Shown: piece after piece, positions 17,017 to 24,650 of the stretch
Layout of the letters: the number at the start of each line of letters is the position of its first letter
How positions within the stretch are numbered: the first letter of the stretch is position 1
DNA from: JBBDXA01 sp040902585
Lineage (GTDB): Bacteria > Planctomycetota > Phycisphaerae > Phycisphaerales > Phycisphaeraceae
Reading direction: 5' to 3'
Length of the DNA: 43,559 nucleotides
NCBI GenBank assembly: GCA_040902585.1
Contig: JBBDXA010000055.1
Location: 1 to 43,559 of the forward strand
The notes under the pieces: model-generated
Seen by the model: only the letters and a program-made list of their open reading frames with translations
The model's database searches: none
Told to the model about the DNA's origin: nothing
Position numbers and translations under genes: made by a program

Positions 17017-17676
17017 CCTCAAAATCATCCCGTGAAACGGCCGACCTTCCCGGCGGTACTTGCGTTCGAAGTTCGTGCCGACCAGTTCGCCTTCGCCGGC
17101 TGACTGCGGGCTTTCAAACGGCAGCGGCTCGAACAGCTCGCTCGCGGCCGCGGCATGCTCCTGCATCCACGCGAAATAATCGCTGTGATCCGTGGCGATG
17201 CGCACCATGCCTTCGGGCTCAAGGATGCGATGCAGCTCGTGGAAGAAGGGCGTCTGAATCAGCCGACGCTTGTGGTGCCGGGCCTTGGGCCAGGGGTCGG
17301 GAAAATAAATATGCACCTGACGCAGACTGGCATCGGGCACGTAGTTGCGAATGAAGAACGCAGCCTCCGCGCGAACGAGCCGGACGTTGGCGAGGCTGTG
17401 TCGGCGACAGCGGTCGGCGGCGAAGCGCCAGAACGCCTTGGCGTACTCCAGGCCGATGTAGTTCACGTGCGGCGTGAGCGTCGCCTGCTGCACGAGGAAG
17501 GTGCCTTTGCCTGAGCCGATCTCCAGTTCGAGGGGCTTGGCGTAGGCGTCGGAGTCAGGGGGGCCGAACCAACTGCGCAGGTCGATCGCGCCATCCTGAA
17601 ACGGAGGGAGCTGGGAATCGTCGAAGCCGAAGGTGCCGACATCGAAGGATTTGCCGTGACCGAGCGAAAGACTCAT
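16942..17676 (-). CDS. trmB: tRNA (guanine-N7-)-methyltransferase with repeat-derived C-terminus
   Basis: The 244-residue protein methylates G46 of tRNAs with SAM. The SAM site is LELEIGSGKGTFLVQQA. The TrmB hallmark is HIYFPDPWPKARHHKRRL, followed by FFHELHRILEPEGMVRIATD, and the family-specific end VGTNFERKYRREGRPFHGMI is intact. After that motif the chain continues for about 25 residues of Arg/Glu/Gly-rich low complexity (RRKERREGGGEERRDGG...), encoded by the octamer array at 16946-17016; normal TrmB ends shortly after the FERKY region. The start is ATG 17676; a TTG two codons earlier is possible. It diverges from the BtpA-family gene, with 100 bp between. Confidence 0.95.
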   Translation of the reverse strand: MSLSLGHGKSFDVGTFGFDDSQLPPFQDGAIDLRSWFGPPDSDAYAKPLELEIGSGKGTFLVQQATLTPHVNYIGLEYAKAFWRFAADRCRRHSLANVRLVRAEAAFFIRNYVPDASLRQVHIYFPDPWPKARHHKRRLIQTPFFHELHRILEPEGMVRIATDHSDYFAWMQEHAAAASELFEPLPFESPQSAGEGELVGTNFERKYRREGRPFHGMILRRKERREGGGEERRDGGTEERREGK

Positions 17677-17695
17677 GCGCAAAGGATAGAGGGAG

Positions 17696-17738
17696 AAGGG
17701 CCAAGGGCCAAGGCCGCAGGCGTTGGCCCTTCAGGGCC
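17696..17738. repeat. GGGCCAA repeats and imperfect inverted repeat
   Basis: AAGGGCCAAGGGCCAAGG at the left is partly complementary to TTGGCCCTTCAGGGCC at the right. It lies in the divergent trmB/BtpA promoter region and may form a hairpin. Confidence 0.6.
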
Positions 17739-17776
17739 GACGCTCGGGTGCAACAGGCGCATGTTATCCTGCTCCC

Positions 17777-18571
17777 ATGCTCGACCTGTTCTCCACTCCT
17801 AAGCCCATCATCGGCATGGTGCATCTTCTGCCTCTGCCCGGCAGCCCGCGCTACGGCGGCTCGCTCGCCGATGTCCTTCACCGCGCTCTGTCCGATGCTG
17901 ATGCGCTCGCGGCCGGCGGCGTTCACGGACTCATGGTTGAAAACTTCGGCGACTCGCCCTTCTTCCCTGATCGCGTGCCTGCCCATGTCATCAGCTCGCT
18001 CACCATGATCGCAGCCGAGATTAAGAGACGCATCAACCTGCCTTTGGGTATCAACGTCCTTCGTAATGACGGGCGCTCCGCGCTGGCCATCGCGCTCGCG
18101 GCCGAGGCTCAGTTCATCCGCGTCAACATCCTCTGCGGTGCCCGCGTCACCGATCAGGGCATCATCCAAGGCATCGCGCACGACCTTCAGCGCGAGCGTA
18201 CTTCGCTCGGCGCGACACACATTCGCGTGCTGGCGGATGTCGATGTGAAACACTCTTCGCCGCTGGGCGAGCGCCGATCGTTGAAGGATGAAATCGACGA
18301 CACCATCCACCGCGGCCTTGCGGACGGCATCGCCATCAGCGGCGCAGGCACCGGCAAGCCCACCGACCCGGCCCGCGCCAGGGAGGCGAAACTCGCGGCG
18401 GGGGCGACGCCTGTTTTCATCGGCAGCGGCGTCAACGAAAAGACCATTGCCGAAGCCCTGCGCGCGGCTGACGGCGTGATCGTCGGCACCGCGCTGAAAG
18501 TCGATGGCATCGCGACGAATCCTGTTGACCCTGTGCGCGTGCGAACGCTGGTCGTCGCGAGTTCGATCTAA
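17777..18571 (+). CDS. BtpA/SgcQ family protein
   Basis: The 264-residue protein is a TIM-barrel of the BtpA/SgcQ family. Landmarks are the start PIIGMVHLLPLPGSPRYGGS, GLMVENFGDSPFF near residue 60, INLPLGINVLRNDGRSALAI, FIRVNILCGARVTDQGIIQG and the phosphate-binding-like end GSGVNEKTIAEALRAADGVI followed by VGTALKVDG. BtpA in cyanobacteria affects photosystem I accumulation; SgcQ lies in sugar operons of enterobacteria; the enzymatic reaction is not established. The last motifs suggest binding of a phosphorylated small molecule. ATG 17777 is used since the conserved part begins at residue 10; the upstream ATG at 17723 lies within a repeat. Confidence 0.9.
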   Translation: MLDLFSTPKPIIGMVHLLPLPGSPRYGGSLADVLHRALSDADALAAGGVHGLMVENFGDSPFFPDRVPAHVISSLTMIAAEIKRRINLPLGINVLRNDGRSALAIALAAEAQFIRVNILCGARVTDQGIIQGIAHDLQRERTSLGATHIRVLADVDVKHSSPLGERRSLKDEIDDTIHRGLADGIAISGAGTGKPTDPARAREAKLAAGATPVFIGSGVNEKTIAEALRAADGVIVGTALKVDGIATNPVDPVRVRTLVVASSI

Positions 18572-18727
18572 ACGCAGAGCCCGCAGAGTTCGCAGAGAAC
18601 GCAGAGCCCCCAGTGAGGAATTTTTAGATTTCGTGCCATGCTTCTCCGAGCTGATGCATGGCACGAAACTCGTTTTGCCTCTCCCACTCTCCCTTTGCGC
18701 ACTCCGACCTCTCTGCGCCTCCGTGTT
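18571..18727. repeat. Inverted pair of CGCAGAG 9-mer arrays enclosing a hairpin
   Basis: Left arm 18571-18609 has four copies of NCGCAGAGN. The right arm, about 18697-18724, has a degenerate reverse complement (CTCTGCGCC and variants). Inside, 18629-18641 is a perfect 13-bp inverted repeat of 18656-18668. It occupies the convergent gap between the BtpA gene and murQ and starts directly at the BtpA stop codon. Confidence 0.8.
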
Positions 18728-18738
18728 AAGAACGAATT

Positions 18739-19818
18739 TCACCGCGGCTCCCCCAGAATCGGCCTTAGCTGCTGATGCTGCTCTTCTAACAGCTTCTCCG
18801 CCACCGCCGCGTCCACGCCTTTGATCGCCATCACCAGCGCGAGCTTCACCCTTCCACCCGCGCCATCCAACAACTTCGCCGCCTCCACGCGCGACAGATT
18901 GGTCTGTCCGACGATGAAGCGCACTGCGCGATCGCGCAGCTTCACGTTGCTCGCCTTCATGTCCACCATCAGATTGCCCCACACCTTGCCGAGCTGCACC
19001 ATCACCGTCGTGCTGATCATGTTCAATACCAGCTTCGTCGCGGTGCCGGCCTTCATGCGCGTCGAGCCGGTGACGACCTCCGCACCGACAGGCAGCGAGA
19101 TGAGCTGCTCGATCGAAGCGATGTAGTTGCGCACGAGTGACGACATGGCTGCGTTTGGAGCCCCGCCCGGAGCCCCGCCGGGAAGGGCGCGGGCCGGAGC
19201 TGCCGCGTCATTCGGCGATGTTCCCTCGCCGCGCGGCGAAGGATGCAACTGTTCCTGCGTCACGCAGCAGACCAGGGCCGTGGCCGCGCCGAGCTGCCGG
19301 GCGTGATGCAGACCGCCCAGGACATAAGGCGTCGTCCCGCCCGCCGCGATGCCGACGACCACATCACTCGCGCCGACATGAAGGGCATCGAGCTCCGCGC
19401 TGGAGCCGTGCGGATCATCTTCCTTGCCTTCGCTGCTATTTCGCAGGGCGGTGTCGCCGCCGGCGATCAGGCCGACGACGTTGCCCGGATCGCAGTGGAA
19501 CGTGGGCGGAACCTCGCTGGCGTCCAGGACACCCAGGCGACCGCTGGTGCCCGCGCCGAGGTAGATGAGGCGACCGCCTCCGCGCATGGCATTGACGATG
19601 GTGTGAACGAGTTTGCCGATCTGCGGGATGGCTTGGGCGATGATCGAGGGAATCGTCGCATCCTGTTCGTTGATCACGCGCAGGGCGTCTTCAATGGAAA
19701 GCGCATCGAGGCCGGCCGAAGTGGGCAGCCGCTGCTCGGTGAGCAGGTGGCCGCGGTCGGGCAAAGATTGCGGATGGCGGATCGCGGATGGCGGATTGGA
19801 AGCGTTGTCGTCACTCAT
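18739..19818 (-). CDS. murQ: N-acetylmuramic acid 6-phosphate etherase with inserts
   Basis: MurQ cleaves the lactyl ether of MurNAc-6-phosphate to give GlcNAc-6-phosphate and D-lactate in peptidoglycan recycling. The SIS-fold signature is present: LIYLGAGTSGRLGVLDASEV followed by PPTF, GVAAGGTTPYV-like segment (VGIAAGGTTPYVLGGL), and EVVTGSTRMKAGTATKLVLN. The protein is 359 residues, against about 300 for the family. The excess is explained by an N-terminal stretch (NPPSAIRHPQS) from the repeat arm at 19766-19799 and an insert after ALVCCVTQE rich in Pro, Gly and Ala (SPRGEGTS...ALPGGAPGGAP) coming from palindromic and direct repeats at 19157-19239. It lies 49 bp downstream of anmK, whose product it needs. 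Confidence 0.95.
   Translation of the reverse strand: MSDDNASNPPSAIRHPQSLPDRGHLLTEQRLPTSAGLDALSIEDALRVINEQDATIPSIIAQAIPQIGKLVHTIVNAMRGGGRLIYLGAGTSGRLGVLDASEVPPTFHCDPGNVVGLIAGGDTALRNSSEGKEDDPHGSSAELDALHVGASDVVVGIAAGGTTPYVLGGLHHARQLGAATALVCCVTQEQLHPSPRGEGTSPNDAAAPARALPGGAPGGAPNAAMSSLVRNYIASIEQLISLPVGAEVVTGSTRMKAGTATKLVLNMISTTVMVQLGKVWGNLMVDMKASNVKLRDRAVRFIVGQTNLSRVEAAKLLDGAGGRVKLALVMAIKGVDAAVAEKLLEEQHQQLRPILGEPR
19157..19239. repeat. Repeat-derived insert in murQ
   Basis: A 12-bp direct repeat (GGAGCCCCGCCC then GGAGCCCCGCCG, 19157-19180) and a perfect 14-bp palindrome TCGCCGCGCGGCGA (19226-19239) lie in frame in murQ, in a loop between two conserved blocks. Confidence 0.75.
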
Positions 19819-19866
19819 GAGGCACACCGGCTTGCATTGTCAATCCGCATTCCGCAATCCGCAATG
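19766..19866. repeat. Inverted pair of GATNGCG heptamer arrays at the murQ/anmK junction
   Basis: Left arm 19766-19799 reads as GATTGCG GATGGCG GATCGCG GATGGCG. The right arm, 19840-19866, is the reverse complement (CGCAATC, GGCATTC-type units). The spacer holds the murQ start codon. The right arm ends one base before the anmK stop codon. The same word recurs at 35882-35914 in the SNF2 gene. Confidence 0.88.
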
Positions 19867-19867
19867 C

Positions 19868-21211
19868 TTATGGATACACCCATGCCCCTGCCCGGCCGGG
19901 CTGCCTTGCCCCCGTCACCTGCTCCAGCGTGATGGGCACACCATCCTGCGACAGCGCGCCGAGCACGGCAAAACCAACCGCCTCCCGCGCTTCACAGGGA
20001 ATGCCCACCTCATCACTTCGAACGACTGGAAGGTCGAGCATGTCGTGCTTCCTGATCGCTTCGACGAGCGCAGGGTTCTTCGCCCCGCCGCCCGCGAGAA
20101 CGACCTGCTTCAGGGCCGCCTCCTTCGCCGTTGCTTTGATGCCGATGACGACGAGGTCCGCGACAGCCGCCGTGTAGGTCGCGACGATGTCTTCGCTGGT
20201 CTCATACTTCTTCGCCGTCGCCAGCCAGCCTTCGATCACGCTGAGCGGAAAATGTTCCCTGCCCAGCGACCGCTGCTCTTTGAGAATCGCCAGGGCATCG
20301 ATGACGATCGCCTGATGCAGCATCTGAACGACCTTGCCGCGGCAGGCGATCGCGCCGCCTTCGTCGTAGCGCTGGCCGGGATAGAGGCGCTGGACGACGG
20401 TATCGAGCAGAATGTTGCAAGGGCCGACGTCCCGGCCGCGCGTATCTTCCGCTTTGTCGTGCAGCAGCGTGACATTGCAGATGCCGCCGAGGTTGACGAT
20501 CGCGCAGGGCCGCGGCACGCTGCGATAGAGAATCCAATCCGCCAGCGGCGTGATCGGCGCGCCCTGTCCGCCGGCGATGAGGTCCGCCTGACGCAGGTCG
20601 TAACACACAGGCACGCGCAGCCTCCTTACCATCGGCCAGGGATCCAAGAGTTGCCACGACAATCCCGTGCCGCTTGCGGCTTCGCACTCGGCGTCTTCCG
20701 CACTCTCCGCATCCTCCGCGCTCTCCACGCCATAACCGGCTGACCTCCCCTCACCACCCGCCCATCTCACGCCCGGCTCCGCCTCTGCGTCTCCTTTTTC
20801 TGCTTTTCTGTTTTTCTGCCCTTCTGCTTTCGCCTCCGGCGCATGCCAGATGGTCTGGCCGTGGGCGACGATGAAGTCCAACGTGGCTGACCCACCCACA
20901 GGAGTGGGTGGGCTTTGCCCCTGTTTGGGAATCGGAATGTCGTGCTTGCGGCACAGTTCCATCACTGCTTCCGCGTGCAGCTCGCCCAGTGTCCGTGCTG
21001 CCTTCATATAGCCGATCGCCGCCGCACTTCCGCCTTCCGCAAAGTGCCGCAGCGTATTGCTTAGCTCACCCAGCGGGCGCGACACCATGCCGCGAAACGT
21101 CGCCGTCATCGCCAGCCCTTCGCCTTCGATTTCCACCAGCGCGACATCGATGCCATCCAGGCTCGTGCCCGTCATGCAGCCGGCAACCAAGCGTGTCTTG
21201 CGTTCGTTCAT
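19868..21211 (-). CDS. anmK: Anhydro-N-acetylmuramic acid kinase with repeat-derived insert
   Basis: AnmK phosphorylates and opens 1,6-anhydroMurNAc to MurNAc-6-phosphate, the substrate of MurQ next to it. Landmarks: LVAGCMTGTSLDGIDVALVE at the N-terminus, DFIVAHGQTIWH, YDLRQADLIAGGQGAPITPL, NLGGICNVTLL, DVGPCNILLD (family usually GPGN) and VVLAGGGAKNPALVEAI. The protein is 447 residues, against about 370-390 for the family. About 65 extra residues between TIWH and SWQLLDP come from repeat arms at 20670-20832, and a further short insert (SPPTPVGGS) from the hairpin at 20891-20912. The start is ATG 21211; the open frame continues upstream antisense to the symporter but that is not coding. Only 24 bp separate it from the divergent symporter start. 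Confidence 0.93.
   Translation of the reverse strand: MNERKTRLVAGCMTGTSLDGIDVALVEIEGEGLAMTATFRGMVSRPLGELSNTLRHFAEGGSAAAIGYMKAARTLGELHAEAVMELCRKHDIPIPKQGQSPPTPVGGSATLDFIVAHGQTIWHAPEAKAEGQKNRKAEKGDAEAEPGVRWAGGEGRSAGYGVESAEDAESAEDAECEAASGTGLSWQLLDPWPMVRRLRVPVCYDLRQADLIAGGQGAPITPLADWILYRSVPRPCAIVNLGGICNVTLLHDKAEDTRGRDVGPCNILLDTVVQRLYPGQRYDEGGAIACRGKVVQMLHQAIVIDALAILKEQRSLGREHFPLSVIEGWLATAKKYETSEDIVATYTAAVADLVVIGIKATAKEAALKQVVLAGGGAKNPALVEAIRKHDMLDLPVVRSDEVGIPCEAREAVGFAVLGALSQDGVPITLEQVTGARQPGRAGAWVYP
20670..20832. repeat. Cluster of three repeat words inside anmK
   Basis: A 21-bp segment at 20670-20690 is identical to 5295-5315. It runs into five copies of a CTCCGCNYT 9-mer (to about 20731) and, after a gap, an array of the TTTTCTGC octamer at 20792-20832, the word of the arrays at 8552-8661 and 41915-42012. 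All stay in frame. Confidence 0.88.
20891..20912. repeat. CCCACCCAC hairpin inside anmK
   Basis: CCCACCCAC (20891-20899) pairs with GTGGGTGGG (20904-20912) around AGGA. An almost identical hairpin lies at 26362-26383, where it looks like a terminator. Confidence 0.8.
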
Positions 21212-21235
21212 GTGACAACAGAGTATCATCGCCGC

Positions 21236-22894
21236 ATGCTTCTGATCGCCGCCGCACAGGATGCATCGCCCGCTCCGGCCCCCGGTGCTCCCGGCTTCGA
21301 CCTCGCCGACTGGCTGGTGCTCGGCGGCTACTTCCTCGTCCTCGCCCTCAGCGGCATCTGGTTCAGCCGGCGAAAGCAGGAGAATGCTGACGACTACTTC
21401 CTCGCCCGCCACAGCATGCCGGTCTGGGCCGTCGCCCTTTCCGTCGTCGCTACCGCCCTCAGCGGCGCGACGTTCCTCGGCGGACCGCAGCAGTCCTTCG
21501 CCGGCAACCTGACGTATCTCATCACCGTGCCCAGCGCCATGATCGCCGTGCTCATCGTCGCCTTCTATTTCATCCCGCAGTTTTACAAGCACAACGTCGC
21601 CACGGTCTACGGTCTGCTCGAAGTCCGCTTCGGTCGCGGCGCGAAACAGGCCGCGAGTGTGATGTTCGTCATCGGCCGCATCTTCGCCGACGGCTCGCGC
21701 GTGTTCATCGCCGCCATCCCCACCGCCCTGATTCTCTTCAACGATGCGAACGACCGCGGCAGCATGCAGATCGCCATTGCCGTGGTCATGCTCGTGGGCA
21801 TTTTTTACACCTTCGCCGGCGGCATCCGCAGCGTCATCTTCACCGATGCGATTCAGCTCTTCGTCTTCGTCGGCGCAGCCATCGTCGCGCTCATTGTCAT
21901 CTCCAACCGCATCACCGCGCCCTTGAGCGAAGTGATGCAGACGCTGGCGAATCCACCTGTTCCCGAGGGCGCTCCGCAGGCGGCGAGCAAACTGATCGCC
22001 ATCGATCCGGGCGTCTCCTCCTCCGGCATCGAGTTCGGCAAAGCCTTCACCATCCTCACCGCGATCAGCGGCTATCTGCTGCTCAATCTCGCAGCCTACG
22101 GCATGGATCATGACATGGCCCAGCGCATGCTCACCTGCAAGAGCGCGAAAAAGGGCAGCGGCTCGGTCATCGCCGCCATCCTGCTCAACGCCCCGATCAC
22201 GCTGCTCTTTCTCGTCGTGGGCCTGGCGCTGTATGTCTTCTATCAATGCCCGCATCTGATGGGCGGCACCGCCCCTGATTACAAGCCGGATTCCACGCGG
22301 GTCTTCGCTGAGTTCATCGTGCGCGAACTGGCCGGCGGCATGAAAGGCCTGATGCTCGCGGGTCTTTTCGCCGCGGCACTGTCGAGCGTGAACTCCTCGC
22401 TCAATTCGATGAGCTCCGCCATCGTGAATGATCTTTACATGCATGCCGCGCCGGACAAACCGGCGAAGCATTACGTCTGGGTTGGCCGGGCGTGCGTGGT
22501 GCTGCTGGGCATCGCGATGGGCGCTTTCGCCATGCTCTGCGTGCAGGCTTACGATCCCAACGACCCGCGGCAGACGCTCATCAAGTTTGCCCTGGATGTG
22601 ATGACCTTCGCCTACACCGGACTCGCGGCTGTGTTCCTCACCGCGCTCTTCACGAAGCGCGGCAGCAGCAGAAGCGTGATCGCCGCGCTCATCGTCGGCT
22701 TCGTCACCGTGCTCGTCATGCACCCTGTTTTCTGGGCGGCGCTCACGCCCGACGGCGCGAAGGCGGACACAAACTGGCTCGCGGCGATGACGGCGTGGTC
22801 AAAGAGCATCGAGTTCCCCTGGCGCATGCTGGCGGGCACGGCACTGGCGATGGGGGTGTGTTTGATGGGCAGCAGCACACGAAGTGAAACGTAG
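21236..22894 (+). CDS. Sodium:solute symporter (SSS family)
   Basis: The 552-residue integral membrane protein has about 13 hydrophobic segments. Family landmarks: WLVLGGYFLVLALSGIWFSR in TM1, DDYFLARHSMPVWAVALSVV followed by ATALSGATFLGGP, VYGLLEVRFGRGAKQAASVM, IFYTFAGGIRSVIFTDAIQL and AALSSVNSSLNSMSSAIVND, which matches the SSS signature region forming the second sodium site. It imports a small solute with sodium; SSS members carry sugars, sialic acid, amino acids or myo-inositol. Divergence from anmK, with 24 bp between starts, suggests uptake of a cell-wall-derived sugar, but that is inference only. The start is ATG 21236, close to the first hydrophobic stretch; the ATG at 21212 would overlap the anmK start codon. 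Confidence 0.93.
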   Translation: MLLIAAAQDASPAPAPGAPGFDLADWLVLGGYFLVLALSGIWFSRRKQENADDYFLARHSMPVWAVALSVVATALSGATFLGGPQQSFAGNLTYLITVPSAMIAVLIVAFYFIPQFYKHNVATVYGLLEVRFGRGAKQAASVMFVIGRIFADGSRVFIAAIPTALILFNDANDRGSMQIAIAVVMLVGIFYTFAGGIRSVIFTDAIQLFVFVGAAIVALIVISNRITAPLSEVMQTLANPPVPEGAPQAASKLIAIDPGVSSSGIEFGKAFTILTAISGYLLLNLAAYGMDHDMAQRMLTCKSAKKGSGSVIAAILLNAPITLLFLVVGLALYVFYQCPHLMGGTAPDYKPDSTRVFAEFIVRELAGGMKGLMLAGLFAAALSSVNSSLNSMSSAIVNDLYMHAAPDKPAKHYVWVGRACVVLLGIAMGAFAMLCVQAYDPNDPRQTLIKFALDVMTFAYTGLAAVFLTALFTKRGSSRSVIAALIVGFVTVLVMHPVFWAALTPDGAKADTNWLAAMTAWSKSIEFPWRMLAGTALAMGVCLMGSSTRSET

Positions 22895-22912
22895 CGAGCC
22901 GCGGCGAGTCGG

Positions 22913-23130
22913 CGCGAAATCGTGCGGGATCGTACGGAATCGCACGGGATCGATCGTCGTCGTGTTCACCGCCCCGGCAGGGGCGGCAGTGGGCTGGTGC
23001 CATGCAATCACTGTCGCCCCTGCCGGGGCGAGGTGAAACAATCGCCCGCCTTCCACGGGTTGCACGACGCTCCGAGCAGCGTCGCTTCACCTGTGGCTAC
23101 ATTCTTGTGCCCCTCCGGGGTAGCCGAAGC
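22913..23130. repeat. Composite repeat region between symporter and ubiE
   Basis: Three elements are stacked. ATCGTGCGGG-type 10-mers run from 22913 to 22955. A near-perfect inverted repeat follows (22965-22991 with 23009-23037; arms of 27-29 bp around CCCCGGCAGGGGC). Further hairpins at 23066-23083 (GACGCT/AGCGTC) and at 23084-23130 (GGCTAC/GTAGCC) end it. It fills the 257-bp convergent gap; no gene was seen. Confidence 0.85.
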
Positions 23131-23151
23131 AGTGGCGTTCGCGCGAGATGA

Positions 23152-23943
23152 CTACTTGGCGGCGGTGTAGGCGCTGAATACGCCGACGTCCACGCGGCGA
23201 TGGATGGACGAAAGGCCTGCGTCGTTCATGGCTTGCTGGATCGTCTCGGGCGGGACGCAGCGTTCGATGGAGTCCCAGTGATATTGCATCAGTTTCTTCG
23301 CGTCTTTGCTGCGGCTGAAGATGCGCATGATGAGCGGGATGAGGCCGCGGAAATAGAAGCGGGCGAGGCCGCGCCTGATTCGGCCGCGCGGGGAGGTGAT
23401 TTCCAGGATGAGCACGCGCCCGCCGGGCTTGAGGACGCGGGCGAATTCGGTAAAGGCGGCGACGAGATCCGTCACGTGCCGCAGGGCGTAGCCCATCACG
23501 ACCATGTCCGCACTCGCATTTTCGACGGGCAGGTGTTCGGCATCCCCTGCCAGTGCGTTGATGTTGCGTCGGCGTTTGGCCTGAGCACGCATGCCTTCGC
23601 TGGGATCGATACTGATGACGAGCGAAGGGTCGCCGACGATTTTCGCAGCCCGCTCGCTGATCACGCCGGTGCCGCAGGCGACGTCGATGATGCGCATGCC
23701 CGGCTTGAGTCCCGCGGTGCGCAGGGCGCGGGCGCGGTACCAGTTGCCGGTGCCGAAGCTGAGGACGTGGTTGATCCAGTCGTAGTGGGCGGCTGAGGAA
23801 TCGAAGAGCTGGCCGAGGGTTTGGGCGCGGTCTTGAGGGTGTTCGTAGAACTCTTTCAGGGCGGGATGAGGTGACACGGCGCGGGCCGGTGCCTTCGGGT
23901 CCAGCGGCATGGCGCGATCAGCAGGGGTCACGGGGGAGTCCAT
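23152..23943 (-). CDS. ubiE: UbiE/MenG-type C-methyltransferase
   Basis: The 263-residue class I methyltransferase matches UbiE/MenG. It has FDSSAAHYDWINHVLSFGTG followed by NWYRARAL near residue 50, the SAM motif MRIIDVACGTGVISERAAKI, VISIDPSEGMRAQAKRR, the family motif VVMGYALRHVTDLVAAFTEF and RVLKPGGRVLILEITSPRG, with a tail VFSAYTAAK. It probably methylates 2-demethylmenaquinol to menaquinol, the last step of menaquinone synthesis. The C-terminal half is somewhat divergent (MQYHWDSIERCVPPE), so a relative acting on another substrate is possible. No other quinone gene is near. The first 30 residues lie outside the conserved domain, so a start further in is possible. Confidence 0.85.
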   Translation of the reverse strand: MDSPVTPADRAMPLDPKAPARAVSPHPALKEFYEHPQDRAQTLGQLFDSSAAHYDWINHVLSFGTGNWYRARALRTAGLKPGMRIIDVACGTGVISERAAKIVGDPSLVISIDPSEGMRAQAKRRRNINALAGDAEHLPVENASADMVVMGYALRHVTDLVAAFTEFARVLKPGGRVLILEITSPRGRIRRGLARFYFRGLIPLIMRIFSRSKDAKKLMQYHWDSIERCVPPETIQQAMNDAGLSSIHRRVDVGVFSAYTAAK

Positions 23944-24038
23944 AGGTGGAATTATAGGCGAGTTGGGGCGCGAGGATTCAATCTGCGGCGCACGACTCGG
24001 CCGGGGCGACTGCGGACTTCACGCTTAGAATCTGACGC

Positions 24039-24557
24039 ATGCCGAACACCGCGCCGAATCAGGAGCTGCTCACGGGGCTGCACTGCCCGGGTTGTGATTA
24101 CGACCTGTCGGGCACGTGGGAGTTTTCCTGTCCGGAGTGCGGGAAGACATTTACGCGCGAGGAACTGGAGCGACGAGCGGATCGGCCTTATCCGGGGGTG
24201 ACTGTTTTTGTGGTGTACGTTCTCATGCTGATCACGCTGGTTTCGATCGGGCGTATTGAAGTTGTCAACTTCGCTGCGGGCGATCCGATTAGTTCGTATT
24301 CCAGAGAGATCGATGGCCCATGGCGCGTTGGCGTGCGCAGGTTGCCTTCATCGTTCGACAAGGTTTATCTCACGCTGCACAGCACGGGATGCGCGAGCAT
24401 CATGGCCGCGCCGCTGCTCCTTGCATTCTCGGTTGTATTGCTTCTCATTCATCGCGGCTGGCGTGATGCCAGACTCGCCGCGTGGGTGGGGCTGGCGGTG
24501 GCGCTGGCCGCCATCGCGAGGGCCTGGTTCTTCTATGCGCCGATCCTGATTGATTGA
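24039..24557 (+). CDS. Hypothetical membrane protein with N-terminal zinc ribbon
   Basis: The 172-residue protein has two CPxC pairs (LHCPGCDYDLSG and FSCPECGKTF) within the first 35 residues, so it should bind one zinc in a ribbon. Three hydrophobic segments follow, at roughly residues 50-70, 117-135 and 145-168. The combination of a short CPxCxYDL ribbon with a few membrane helices is common among uncharacterised planctomycete proteins. No function can be assigned. It stands alone; the ThuA-domain gene converges on it from the right with a terminator between them. Confidence 0.7.
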   Translation: MPNTAPNQELLTGLHCPGCDYDLSGTWEFSCPECGKTFTREELERRADRPYPGVTVFVVYVLMLITLVSIGRIEVVNFAAGDPISSYSREIDGPWRVGVRRLPSSFDKVYLTLHSTGCASIMAAPLLLAFSVVLLLIHRGWRDARLAAWVGLAVALAAIARAWFFYAPILID

Positions 24558-24594
24558 GTGTTACCGCACCGCGCGGCGTGGCAAGCCGAAAGAA

Positions 24595-24622
24595 AAAGCA
24601 CCGCCTGCTATGGCGGTGCTTT
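24595..24622 (-). terminator. Terminator, possibly bidirectional
   Basis: The 11-bp stem AAAGCACCGCC (24595-24605) pairs with 24612-24622 around a six-base loop. On the minus strand it is followed by a T-rich tract (TTTTTCTTTC), fitting the end of the ThuA-domain gene; the plus strand has a weaker TTCGGGGTTTT tract. Confidence 0.85.
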
Positions 24623-24650
24623 CGGGGTTTTCAGAATGCGGTGCTGCCTT

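Noticed and set aside
17555..18982. 475-residue minus-strand open frame
   Set aside because: It runs antisense through the BtpA gene and overlaps the trmB and murQ ends; no protein family is recognisable, and GC-rich DNA commonly gives such shadows.
21212..22723. Long open frame extending anmK upstream, antisense to the symporter, to a total of 951 residues
   Set aside because: The extension is low-complexity, rich in Asp/Glu/Gly/His, and mirrors the symporter codons. AnmK homology begins exactly at the ATG at 21211.
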